The translations under genes were made by a program, and so were the position numbers. Of a DNA stretch of 32,234 nucleotides, positions 1-9,525 are shown piece after piece. Under the pieces are notes generated by a model that was not told the origin of the DNA, did not search any database, and saw nothing but the letters and a program-made list of their open reading frames with translations. The DNA is from Poronia punctata (Eukaryota; Ascomycota; Sordariomycetes; Xylariales; Xylariaceae), in assembly GCA_022579005.1 (NCBI GenBank), contig MU401593.1, forward strand, positions 1 through 32,234, read 5' to 3'. Within the stretch, counting starts at the first letter, position 1. Each line of letters begins with the position of its first letter.

Positions 1-1107
1 AGTTAGCAGCTAATTTTAAATAATAAAGCTTACTTTTATATATTTATTTTTTATATATTATTTTAAATATATTATATTAATATTTATATTTTTTATTAAA
101 AGCTTTAAATAGCTATTAAAAAAAAAGTAAGTACTAAATAATATATTAAGTTTATATTATTTAAGTTATAAAATATAATAATTTTATTTTATAATAAATT
201 TTTTAAAATTTTTAATTAGTTTTTTTATGCTTTTTTTAATAAAATTAAAAAAGTTTATTTAAGCAATAGCTAACAATATTTTAATTATAGTTTTTTTAAC
301 TTTTTAAAAATTATTATACTATTTATTTACTTTTTTATTATATTTTATATAAAAAGCTTTATAATTTTTAAATATAATATTATTTACTTAAGTTTTTAGC
401 TTTACTATTTTATTATTAAGCTTTTTTTAAGCTTTAATGTTTTATTTATATTTATTTTTAAAAAATATAAATATTAATTTAAACTTTTTAATAAAATTAA
501 AAAAATTTATTAAAAAAAGTTTAATATTAACTTATTTATTTTTATTTAAAGTAAAGGTATTTTTAGCTATATAAAACCTAAATTTAGTTTTTTTAGTAGT
601 AAAAGTAATAAGTTTTTTATTAAGTTTAATAATATTAACAAATTTAAATTATTTAAGCTAAAGTTTTTTATTTTTTAAATTAATATATTACTATAGCTAT
701 AAAGCTAAAGCTTTTATTTTAAATTTTTTATTTTAATAATAAATTTTTTTTAAATAAAATAGTTTAATTTTATTAGCTAATATTATTATTATTAAGTTAC
801 TATACTATTAAGCTTTAATAATAATAATAAGTAATATAAAACTTTTAATTATTAAAACTAATAAAATAGCTAAATTATATATATTAATTAATATATATAT
901 AAAAAAATAAAACTTTTTTTTTTATAAAATCTGCATATACTAAATAAGTAAAAGAAAACCCTTTATAAAAAGACCTTTTCTTTTATAGTAATCTTTACTA
1001 TAGCTATATAACTTTTACTATATAGGCATTATATTAATTTCTATTATCTTATAACCTATTAGATCTAACAAGTACCTATATATCTTTCTCTACATATAGT
1101 CTTATAA
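1..1107. repeat. AT-rich, RIP-like degenerated block
   Basis: This stretch is overwhelmingly A and T and has no open frame. The few remaining C bases sit mostly in CpT and the few G bases mostly in ApG, often together as AGCT; CpA, TpG and CpG are rare. That pattern is expected when CpA has been converted to TpA on both strands, as in repeat-induced point mutation (RIP) of Pezizomycotina repeats. From about 920 the composition eases into normal DNA. The element that was mutated cannot be identified by eye. It could be a relic transposon; an AT-rich isochore of another origin is the alternative. Confidence 0.75.
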
Positions 1108-1108
1108 A

Positions 1109-1135
1109 AGGGGGTTGACCAAGGGTCAACCCCCT
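1109..1135. repeat. Perfect inverted repeat at the edge of the AT-rich block
   Basis: AGGGGGTTGACC and GGTCAACCCCCT form a perfect 12-bp stem around the 3-nt spacer AAG. It lies exactly where the AT-rich block gives way to ordinary sequence. It may be a transposon terminal structure or a boundary hairpin; no second copy is visible in this window. Confidence 0.7.
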
Positions 1136-1605
1136 AGTAGAATTAGGGTAGAATGTAGTTCAGAGGTGGGCGTGGTCATGTGACAACATAACGTGGCGCC
1201 TGCCAAAAGTGACGATGCCCTCGTAAGGGCTACTAATTACCACATTGGGAAATGAATCATCGTCGCTACCATTTCATTCATACTGCACTTTATTTCGGCA
1301 TATACCTACGTCTAACTATGCATTTATCCTGCACTCGCTTCCAACTAAGTACACAGCCCTATCCCGAAACGCCTCTTCATGTTTATGGGTGGGATCATTC
1401 ATTATGATTCATACCTTGTCAGGGAACAACCAAGCATCTTATTGGCTGGTCGGAAGACACCCAATGGTGACCATCCAATGAGATGGGCTCATTTGTCCGA
1501 AAGGGGTTAAAGCTGAAGTGTATGACAAGGATCTTTGGAATGTCTAGAAGAACGACATCCCACACAACATGCACGTCCAATAACATCACGTACCTCCTTG
1601 TCTTT

Positions 1606-1613
1606 TATATATA
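1606..1613 (+). promoter_or_regulatory. TATA-like element upstream of the zinc-finger gene
   Basis: TATATATA lies about 170 nt upstream of the ATG at 1779. The rest of 1136-1778 shows no coding frame that I can support. The last 40 nt before the ATG are rich in C, A and T, as in many fungal leaders. Confidence 0.3.
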
Positions 1614-1778
1614 AGAAGCTCTGAAAAATCAACTTTGAGTAAACCATAACTTTAGCAACCATCATCAATATTCTATAGGTTTGAATCGCTGGGTTTAATC
1701 GCACCGCTTTTCCCTCTTTACTCAGGCCAGAAAATAACCACCACGTCCTAAACCTTCAACCCATCTCCATCTCCATCC

Positions 1779-2777
1779 ATGGTGGGCGCAACAACAACGA
1801 CAGGCACAACAACAACAACAACAACAACAAACCTACCAATGTCTCTATCCTCAAGTCCAGAACCCCCAACCATAACCAAAATGGAGCCCTACATCCCAAA
1901 CCAATGTCTATTCTGCCCCACCCCATCCCCCTCCTTCCCGGCCAGCATAACACACATGCGCAAATCCCACGGGCTCTTCATTCCACACCCGGACAATTTG
2001 GCAATCGACACGGAGACTCTAATCAAATACCTCCATCTGATAATCTTCGGTTATCGGGAATGCATATACTGCGGGACAGAAAGATCCACAGTCCAAGGTG
2101 TACAGCAACACATGACGGACAAGGGCCATTGCAAATTCGACATGGACTCTAATTCCGAATTTGCCGAGTTCTACGACTTTTCAGAAGAAGAAGCCGAAGA
2201 AGCAGGGGAGGAAGTGGTATTAGCAGATGATGAAGATTCCCTCCGGCAGCTACCTTCGGGGAAAATAATTTCATCCAAACAACACCTATCATCTTCTTCT
2301 TTTTCTATTCGTCAAAGGATAAAAAAACCTTCTGCATCTACTACTACTACTACTACTACTACTGGTGGTTCACATCTCGAATATACCACCCACACCAACA
2401 CCAACACCAACATCAACACCAACACCAGCACAGAAAAACCGCTCGACTCAGAGATACAACAAGAACAAGAACGAGAACAAAAAGAACCAGAAGAAGAGAA
2501 TGATGACAATCCCCAGATATCATTACCCCTATCGAGACGCGAAAAGCGCGAAAAAGCAAACATCACGTACCAACTATCCAACATGAGCGCCAACGACCGC
2601 GCAAGTCTAATGCATCTACCCACTTCTCAACAACGCGCTCTGATCTTGTCGCAACATAGACAAGAAGTCAAGATCCAAAAGGAGGAGAGGAGGAGACGGG
2701 GGAAGATTGATAGGAAGGGGAATAAGAACTTGTATGCTTATTGGAATACCGAGACGCCTGTTTATCAATGTGGTTAG
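1779..2777 (+). CDS. REI1/ZNF622-like C2H2 zinc-finger protein, N-terminally short
   Basis: A 332-aa single-exon protein. Two C2H2 fingers of the REI1/ZNF622 type are visible: C43, C46, H59, H64 with the following HGLFIP, and C95, C98, H111, H117 in the HMTDKGHC context. REI1 family proteins are cytosolic factors of late 60S ribosome maturation, but full-length members carry additional N-terminal fingers, and here the N-terminus is only a Thr-rich tract from ACA repeats (residues 5-17). An acidic patch follows (about 134-155), then LPSGK, a second Thr tract (188-195, an ACT microsatellite at 2338-2363), Thr/Asn repeats (204-218), and a basic C-terminal region (252-320) resembling the family's RNA-binding end. 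Methionines 21 and 35 are alternative starts. It is probably a divergent or truncated paralog rather than the essential REI1; an undetected upstream exon would change this. It converges with the E2-like gene. Confidence 0.75.
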   Translation: MVGATTTTGTTTTTTTTNLPMSLSSSPEPPTITKMEPYIPNQCLFCPTPSPSFPASITHMRKSHGLFIPHPDNLAIDTETLIKYLHLIIFGYRECIYCGTERSTVQGVQQHMTDKGHCKFDMDSNSEFAEFYDFSEEEAEEAGEEVVLADDEDSLRQLPSGKIISSKQHLSSSSFSIRQRIKKPSASTTTTTTTTGGSHLEYTTHTNTNTNINTNTSTEKPLDSEIQQEQEREQKEPEEENDDNPQISLPLSRREKREKANITYQLSNMSANDRASLMHLPTSQQRALILSQHRQEVKIQKEERRRRGKIDRKGNKNLYAYWNTETPVYQCG

Positions 2778-2792
2778 GTTAGCATTAGGTTA

Positions 2793-2806
2793 GGGGGGGG
2801 GGGGGG
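2793..2806 (+). repeat. G14 homopolymer
   Basis: Fourteen consecutive G bases lie just downstream of the zinc-finger stop codon. A similar C15 run is at 6406-6420. Both are length-unstable sequences. Confidence 0.9.
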
Positions 2807-2908
2807 CTTGATGGTTTAATGTGCTTATTTATTTATTCCTCTCTGATGGAATAAAATGAGATGAGATGAACTGCATTACCTATTGTTGTGTTCTATAAAG
2901 TCTAATGT

Positions 2909-3220
2909 TCACTTGGGGGATACAGTCAGTAGTTCATATTTCCCCGCATCAGGGAGTCTTCGCCTATATACCGCGATATACTCGTAGAGAGATCCAGGGA
3001 TTGCATTCATCCTAATAGTACAGCCAGGTTTACTTGCCCAAATATCATAGCCATCTGTAATTATATTACCCATGTATCCAAGGGGGACGTCAGCATTGGT
3101 GTGACGGCATGCTGGGGCAACGTTAAATAGTTCGGAAGACAATGAGGTAGGGATGCCCAACCAGGTTTTGAATGGTTTAGGTTCAAAAGTAGTCCATGTG
3201 GGCTTTCTCTTCAGTCTTAA
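2909..3220 (-). pseudogene. In-phase open tail beyond the E2-like stop (lost or unmodelled 3' exon)
   Basis: Reading left from 3220 on the minus strand there are 103 open codons ending in TGA at 2909-2911. They encode a plausible globular sequence (WTTFEPKPFKTWLGIP, then GYMGNIITDGYDIW, then LYEYIAVYRRRLPDAGKY). There is no ATG before the internal one in GYMGN. The frame is the same as that of the E2-like gene and is separated from it only by TAG (3236-3238) and two TGA codons (3221-3226). Either the stretch was once its C-terminus and was cut off by nonsense mutations, or an intron removes the stops. A 48-nt intron with donor GTCGGC and acceptor AAG would keep the frame, but both sites are weak. 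I do not recognise the family. Confidence 0.45.
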
Positions 3221-3235
3221 TCATCAAGTATTAAA

Positions 3236-4645
3236 CTAGTCGTTCCCTAGGGTGATTGCCGACAGCTTCCTATTCAATTCCTCCAACTTGGTGTTTCGAG
3301 ACCGCCTCCTCTCCTTTTCTGGCTTTCGCTGCTGTGTGTCATCCCTACCGTTGGCTGCCACGCGCTCCCGTTCTCTGAACTTTATTATGGCGGCGTCCAT
3401 AAGTGAACGCCGCCTTTCCTCTTCCGTCTTTTCGGCCCCCCTGTCATTAGCGTCATTGGCCGTGACGCGTTCCCATTCTTCCAACTCCCCGTCTATCGTC
3501 TCGTTGGTTTCCAGATGACTTATATACTCGAAATCGTCTTCGCCGCCCCCTCTGTCGGCTCCGGCGTGGATATAACCTGTCTCCTTGGTGTCGAGTATTG
3601 TGACGGTGACCGGTAGACCGAACTTCCTCTTCAAATAGATGTGGACATAAAATGGCATGCCGCGCACGTGGCCGATGTGCGCCGGGGACAGCAGCGACAC
3701 AGGACAGTCACCGTGAACGTAGCGGCGGCCGCCCTCGTAATACGCCATGGTCATCTGACCCCTGCCAATCGTAACATGCAGCCGCATATCGCCATCGTTC
3801 ATCGGTTTGCCGTGATAGAACCACTGAGTGACTTCTTTAGCGCGCTTCCGCGCAGCCGTTGCCGTCACACCGTTGCGCACTAGGATTGTGTCGGACTTTT
3901 TGCCAAGGATATCCGTCTCGCTGTTGCTCAACACGACGGAGAACACGTAACCTGACGTGAGCTGTGACAAGTCCACTGCGAACGTGTATGTCTGTGGCTC
4001 TGCTCCCTCCGCTTCCTGTAAGTATATCGGCCCTGCCGTGACTTTTACATCACTCTTTTCGACCGTGATCGTACTCGGGAACGCTAGTTGGTTGGCTGGA
4101 ACCGGTTTCGCTTCTACCAAGGGAATCGCGGGCACTTGAGGAATCAGATGCTTATGCTTCCGGTAGGCTTCTGTGGCGTACCTCTTGACGCTGGCAAGTT
4201 TCTCCATAGAGACGTACTCGGGGATGGCGCCGCCGTGCTCTTGCGGAACGTAAAAGGACACAATTGCCGACATCAACGACGCCAATAGCGAGGCGAGGGT
4301 ATAGTCCGGTTTCCACGTCCCTCCGTTGCTCTGGGATCGTAGTATATCGAAGCAAAGAGTGCTATGCCCCCTGTCATTCACATAGCCGCTATATACATCT
4401 ACGTTATAGCGGCCAGTCTTGGTATACACGTGCACGACGGGAGGGTATACCGGGTACGTTTCGGGGATGTATAAGCAGCCGACCACGATCATGTGCGCCA
4501 TGGCGCCGTCGTTTGGGCACATTGCGAAATAGAACTGCGATAAGTCGTCGTTTGGAGCTGGTGCGATGACGGTCCGGAGGTTGAAGAAGTCATCGTTGAC
4601 TTCTCTAATCTCTTTCCAGATCCGTTTCAGTATACTGGAATCCAT
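3236..4645 (-). CDS. E2-like (UBC-fold) protein with a long unrecognised C-terminal region
   Basis: A 469-aa protein starting at the ATG at 4645; the frame is open further upstream but has no ATG. Residues 5-132 match a ubiquitin-conjugating (E2) core: the N-terminal helix LKRIWKEI, the YPxxPP motif (64-69), a presumed active-site cysteine C98 in STLCFDIL, then W111 with KP and a terminal helix. The usual HPN motif before the cysteine is not intact; RYN (79-81) is the nearest equivalent, and the loop to C98 is longer than in canonical E2s. A Pro-rich linker (about 170-190) leads to a beta-rich region (215-352) of unknown family, then a very charged tail (365-469) holding an internal duplication (ERV at 392 and 428, ERRRS at 410 and 445). 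A role in conjugating ubiquitin or a similar modifier is inferred; activity may be altered or lost. It converges with the REI1-like gene. Confidence 0.75.
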   Translation of the reverse strand: MDSSILKRIWKEIREVNDDFFNLRTVIAPAPNDDLSQFYFAMCPNDGAMAHMIVVGCLYIPETYPVYPPVVHVYTKTGRYNVDVYSGYVNDRGHSTLCFDILRSQSNGGTWKPDYTLASLLASLMSAIVSFYVPQEHGGAIPEYVSMEKLASVKRYATEAYRKHKHLIPQVPAIPLVEAKPVPANQLAFPSTITVEKSDVKVTAGPIYLQEAEGAEPQTYTFAVDLSQLTSGYVFSVVLSNSETDILGKKSDTILVRNGVTATAARKRAKEVTQWFYHGKPMNDGDMRLHVTIGRGQMTMAYYEGGRRYVHGDCPVSLLSPAHIGHVRGMPFYVHIYLKRKFGLPVTVTILDTKETGYIHAGADRGGGEDDFEYISHLETNETIDGELEEWERVTANDANDRGAEKTEEERRRSLMDAAIIKFRERERVAANGRDDTQQRKPEKERRRSRNTKLEELNRKLSAITLGND

Positions 4646-4738
4646 TGCAAAGACGTGGTGTTGCCCAGCTCTACCTTGATATTCGAATCGACAACTGGGA
4701 GCTGTATATTTATCTTGTGTTTGATGCTCAGGCGTCAC

Positions 4739-6427
4739 ATCGGACGACCTGCTTCTATCTTTACATCTTGCTCGCAGCCGGTACCTACGGTAACCTACCC
4801 ACCTGGCCTAGTGACTCATATCTCCCTCGGTGAGGTGTGTCAGTCTCCAGGTCGGTCATTCATGGTTAACAAGATGGACAATGGCCTAAGGTATCAAAGT
4901 AAAGAGAATGATAGGGGAAGCGCAACTTGGCAGAGAAATAACAACGACTGGGTTAAAGTCTAGACAACCATACAGCGCTGGCGACGTGAGCCGAGTGTCA
5001 GATTTTAGGACGTAGGATTAGTTGGCGCACTACCTATTCCGGTCTGCACTACCCATTGCTCTTGCCACAAAGGTCCTCGGGCTAACCTCAAAATGCCAGT
5101 GGCGGGGTCTGGGCGACACATGTTTCATCACAGTCATACCGTACGACTGCAGTCAGTCATGACTGTTGTACATACAACGTCGCGCCTTCTGAAGAATGAG
5201 CACCATAATCTGTAAATTACAAAGACGGTCCTTCTAAGACACCTGCATCTTCCGTGCAAAATTAAAATTCCAACCAATCGTCCCTCAACCATGTTTGTAC
5301 ACGTTCTTCATGCCAACTCGATAAGCCAGGACCGTGGCATACTGGAGACTTTACCGGCTCCCAATCCCAATGACCACCAAAGTAGGTATGGAGGGGAGTA
5401 ATTCGGCGAGTGAGGGATCAGCGATCATTCATCGGGCCCCACAAACCCCCGGCGAATATCAACGCTACTGAGCACATAACACCCCGACCACAGGACCGAG
5501 TATGACTCCATTCCTGAAATGCTGCGCCGTCTACGCTAACTTATCATTATCGGCAGCTGCCACTACCCACCGCCCTCGACGTTCCCTCGTCACTCGCAAA
5601 CCTCTGGACTAGAAACACTCCTAACCTACTGGAATGTGAACCAAGTTTTTAACAACGGTCCAGGGCCGGCGCTCACGATTCGGCCGTAGAAGCAACCAAC
5701 GAGCCATTCCCGCCTAAGCGAGGCGATGGAAAGGATCTCGCGTTTCCAACGTCGCCAACACGGGGAAGGCCGTGGTAATAAAATATTCTCGCTGCTGCAG
5801 AAGCCGGCCGGCTAAGGTTGCGCCCCGCCGTAATCTGGAGGCTCGAGAACGTCTACCCATTCGAGCAATAAAGGTTGCGATTCACGACAAGCTATGAGCG
5901 AGCAACAGAACAGTCCGAGCTGTGATGTATAAGCATAGCCCATCTCTTTGCGTCCGATCAGGTACGATAGAAGACTGTCGCCCGCAGTTTAGGTTGCGGA
6001 AGTAGACAATTCTGTAAAGTCCGAGGCAGAACCAACATGGCAGAAGTAATAAGTCTAGCGAGTGTGTATTAATCTATAACCTAGCCTTCCAGTTCTCCCG
6101 TCCTCCAGATGGCGCTCGAACACCTAGATCCCCTAATAAAGCAGCGGTCCAAAAAAATAAAACGGTTTCCTTGCCAACTCCACCAAGTATTACGTGTGCA
6201 TCCCCATCATACAAGTTCGCATAGTGATCCTTGACATAACCAAGAAGAAATCGACAGTAGCAGATTACCTACCATCCCCGTCGCAGTTTATGCGCAGTGC
6301 TATGCATGAATCGCTAAAAAGGGAGAGATAACTTCCGATGATCCCAGTCTAAACACCGATACCGTTCGCCAAGTCATGTCGTCCGGCCTAGCCACGCCTC
6401 TTCAACCCCCCCCCCCCCCCTAATTTA
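4739..6427. other. Intergenic region without a supported gene
   Basis: I see no convincing coding frame, RNA gene or transposon here. It ends in a C15 run (6406-6420). It contains the promoter side of the E2-like gene. Confidence 0.6.
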
Positions 6428-6760
6428 CTAGAAAACCCCCCAAGGTGGGCACTTCGAACCGACAGCCCTCTCAATCCTCTCAACGTGTTTTCTGTCCAGT
6501 CTTTCTAAATCCCTGTACAAGGTCTTCAACTCATCCCAATCTTTTGTCTTGGCCTTAGAAATACGACGGATTTGAGTATCCACCTTTCTGTCTGCCTCTT
6601 GCTGCTTCCTGAAGACATCATGCAATTCTCTGGCCTCCTTGGAATTGCCCTTGCCCACCGTTCTCGCCCAATCTCTTTGCCAAATGATGGTCATACCCAA
6701 TTGTGTGATGTCTGCCTTGAGCGTTCGCCAGTCACCTGGGGTCGCCTCCGAACCAGACAT
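6428..6760 (-). CDS. Small helical hypothetical protein
   Basis: A 110-aa frame with its ATG at 6760; a few codons upstream stay open without an earlier ATG. After a short N-terminus with MSGSEATPGDW, the protein is strongly charged and predicted helical by eye: alternating Lys/Arg and Asp/Glu with regularly spaced Leu, Ile and Val from about residue 45 to 100, compatible with a coiled coil. It ends in CPPWGVF. No signal peptide, membrane segment or known motif is visible and I do not recognise a family. The composition and length make it a plausible real gene, but it could be a chance frame. Its neighbours are the E2-like gene and the RNase H gene, both on the same strand, with more than 0.9 kb to either. 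Confidence 0.45.
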   Translation of the reverse strand: MSGSEATPGDWRTLKADITQLGMTIIWQRDWARTVGKGNSKEARELHDVFRKQQEADRKVDTQIRRISKAKTKDWDELKTLYRDLERLDRKHVERIERAVGSKCPPWGVF

Positions 6761-7723
6761 CTTTGGATAAAAATGTTGTAGTGATTTCAAAAGTTATGCC
6801 GGAAAGAAGTCGTTGCGGCTTGTAAGTTATCGCTTGTTTCGGAGATGTGGGTTTCTAATATCGCGGTAGTTAAAGTTGGCAGGCAGTAGACTGATTGACC
6901 TTTTTACTCGATGCGTATTGAAGCGTGTAATGAACTACAGCCAGGACATATTTGAACTGAGGCAGTCGGCCTCCCTAATATACTGAATCTCGTAGCTCAT
7001 ATTGGATAATTGTCATACTTCAAGTTGGAAGAAAGAATGTTAGTAGTGATGTGGATTATTTGGCCCGTCTGTTGTTTTTCCGTTCATTCTTGAAAAGTAG
7101 ACAATTTTTCCATGCCGATTACCTACATTGCATGATCTGTCACACTGCCTGCCAGTCAAAGTTTGGTTGAAGACCAAGTCCCCAGCTTACAGCACATATG
7201 TTACCTAGTAGTGACTGAGAAAGGTTAGCATAACATAAAGTAACTACATAACTTGGAAGACGAGCAGGTACACGAAAACGAAAAAAGCGGAATGTCGTTG
7301 GTGAAGTACATCATCATACCGACGTAGGGGGGGTACAAGTCCTGGATGGATTAAAGTAGGTACTGATCTACGACATCACAGAGTCGGGGATTCAAACATT
7401 GGACGTGGAGATTGTTATTATTCTTCCACTAGACGTACAAGTACGATTACATACATGACCAAATCATTCCTCAACAGTATTAAACATATCCTCCCATTCC
7501 CCCCCGGACGCCTGGTGGTAACTGATAATAGGCACGTAGGTTAGTATCTAGGTAATGCAACATTTTTTTTTTTTGTTAAATGCTTGTTGATGAGTGTTGC
7601 AGCCTCGTGGGGAATGGGTTGTGGGATACAAGGGATGAATGACCATGACCGTACAAACCAGAAAATACTTACATCAATCACCATTTCCCCTCGAAACATT
7701 GGCCATCAGCCTTTCGTTTCCAT
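6761..7723. other. Intergenic region without a supported gene
   Basis: No frame longer than about 60 codons and no recognisable RNA gene. A short T run occurs near 7563. Confidence 0.5.
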
Positions 7724-8418
7724 TCAGAAGTTCTCCATAATAGACTCGTAAGCTGGGCCATAGATATGATCACGATAGTTGTCGAGGTACTCGTTGCAAG
7801 CCCGATCGGCGTGCTTGTTCTCGCTCCGCGGTATCCAGATATACTGGACCGATCCCCATAACGTAATCAGCTCCTCGAGCTGGTGAACCTTGTCTATCAG
7901 GTCCGCGTTGGCAACAGGACGGCCGGATGCATTGCGCCAGCCGTTCTCGAGCCATTTCGGGACCCATTTGGTCACTAACGTAGATAAGGTAGGTTAAGAG
8001 GAGGTTTAGATTACCTAGTGAGGGGCCGGCCCAAAAGAGAAATAGAGAGAGGGAGGGGGGCAGAGGAGAGAGAAAATCATGTTGGAAGACGAAAATATAA
8101 ATAAAGACTTTTTTTTAACGTACTGCAATCGACGGCATACCGAGAGTCAGAGTGGATCATGACCTTAAAGCGCGGAGAGGTTTTCAGCCCTCGGTATTTC
8201 TCAGCCGCCCAATCGAGGGCCGTGAGAAGAGCCAGAAGCTCTGCGCGCTGGTTGGTGGCGGTGTGTGTGAAATATGGCCCATCACAAGGTAAAACGACGC
8301 CCCTTGTACGAATTCTGCCGCCTCGTAGCATAAGGCAGCAGGCTGCGGCGCCGATGGCACCGTGTCGGCCGTTGTTGCGACAGCCGCCGTCAACGTTGAA
8401 CTTCATGAGGAAAACCAT
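7724..8418 (-). CDS. Ribonuclease H domain protein (two exons)
   Basis: Exon 1 is 8418-8124, exon 2 is 7974-7724, and the 149-nt intron 7975-8123 has donor GTACGT and acceptor TTAG. Splicing joins the cysteine-98 region to MTKWVPKW in frame and gives 181 aa, essentially one RNase H domain. The four carboxylates of the active site are visible: D10 in the DGGCRNNG loop, E60 in QRAELLALL, D91 in HSDSRYAV, and D155 in NKHADRACNE. The enzyme class cleaves the RNA strand of RNA-DNA hybrids. The final loop reads IPRSENKHAD, like the stand-alone RVT_3-type RNase H proteins and unlike the His-containing loop of RNase H1. No hybrid-binding domain, reverse transcriptase or targeting signal is attached. 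A second in-frame ATG at 8406 also precedes the first catalytic Asp. It may be a host gene or a domesticated retroelement domain. Confidence 0.85.
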
Positions 8419-9194
8419 CTTGTGGGTGATAAAAAGGTGATACAAGTTTGGTATACAAGAGGAAAAGCTAAAGTTGAAACTTTTAAGACGCAGTAGGTAA
8501 ATGGAATCGTGTTGGCAAAAAGATCAATTTCGGGGAGATGGACCTTTTAAGTTTCAACAGTGCTGGCCAGCTTCAGGATGCCGTGGCAAAATCGGTTTCT
8601 CAACACGACCTCAACTACAGATGACAAGTTTATCTTGAGGCATACGTGTCAATTAGACTTCGGTATGAGCAATTGATTAGTGGTCAACAAGGAATTATCT
8701 TGTGTTGAACACACAGTAGCTCACTTACTGTCACAAATTATAGATATCTCCTAAAAGTCCGAATAGGTTGACGACCCTTGATGCCTGCGTCCGCCGGGTT
8801 TACTACCTACAGACAAGCAGGCTTCCTTGGTGTGCGAGGGGTTTTGGGGCGGAGTGATTGAGGGATACTGAAATGTTCAATAATGCTCTTTACGAGAGTT
8901 TTTTTTAAAAGCACACACCTTTTTACTGTACATCGTCGCATAGGTGCTTGGCAAGCGCAAAGACTAGATTTTACCCCCCAACTCTTCACGACAATTTACC
9001 AGCCAGCCCACTGGGTCGCGCGATAAAGTATTTCAGGGTCCCAGTAAAGTATGCAGCACAGCAGCCACATCGACATCGTGGCGCTATTTGATGAACCAAG
9101 CAGCCAAGGAATGAGGCTAGTGCTTCTAATCCCAATTCAGATGAACGAGTGACTTGCCGACATGGGACCCATGACAACAAGCGCACGCTAATAA

Positions 9195-9200
9195 CCTCGG
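9195..9200 (+). promoter_or_regulatory. CCTCGG motif upstream of citrate synthase
   Basis: CCTCGG is the core bound by FarA/FarB-type regulators of fatty-acid and peroxisomal genes in filamentous fungi. It lies about 330 nt upstream of a gene whose product ends in a peroxisomal signal. A single 6-mer can occur by chance. Confidence 0.3.
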
Positions 9201-9301
9201 CATAGCTCATCTGCATCCAGCCTCCCTGCCGAGACTCAGCTGCGACTGGCTCGCTTCTCGGATATTCTCACGACCATACATGTTACGTGACATGTCGCGG
9301 C

Positions 9302-9309
9302 TTACGTCA
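9302..9309 (-). promoter_or_regulatory. CRE/ATF-like site TGACGTAA
   Basis: TTACGTCA on the plus strand reads TGACGTAA on the minus strand, a bZIP (ATF/CREB-type) consensus variant, about 220 nt upstream of the citrate synthase ATG. Confidence 0.3.
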
Positions 9310-9525
9310 AATCCAACCCCAAAACCGCTCGGTTGCTTCTGATTCCTCATCTTTACCCGAAATCTGTGTGTGAGCATCGAATAAGTATCTGGATTTTTGT
9401 ATGCACTTCTTATGCCGTCGCCCTCATATTTAAGCTCTCGAGTGAGGTCTATCTATCAAAGAGAGTTTGTGTCACCAGATCTAGCATTGCAGTCGTAGCC
9501 ACTCAGTGACGGACAGTTTACGAGC

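Larger units (their letters stand above)
8419..9525. other. Intergenic region, upstream of both RNase H and citrate synthase
   Basis: A divergent promoter region between the RNase H gene (-) and the citrate synthase gene (+). No supported coding frame. Two candidate regulatory motifs on the citrate synthase side are listed separately. Confidence 0.5.
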
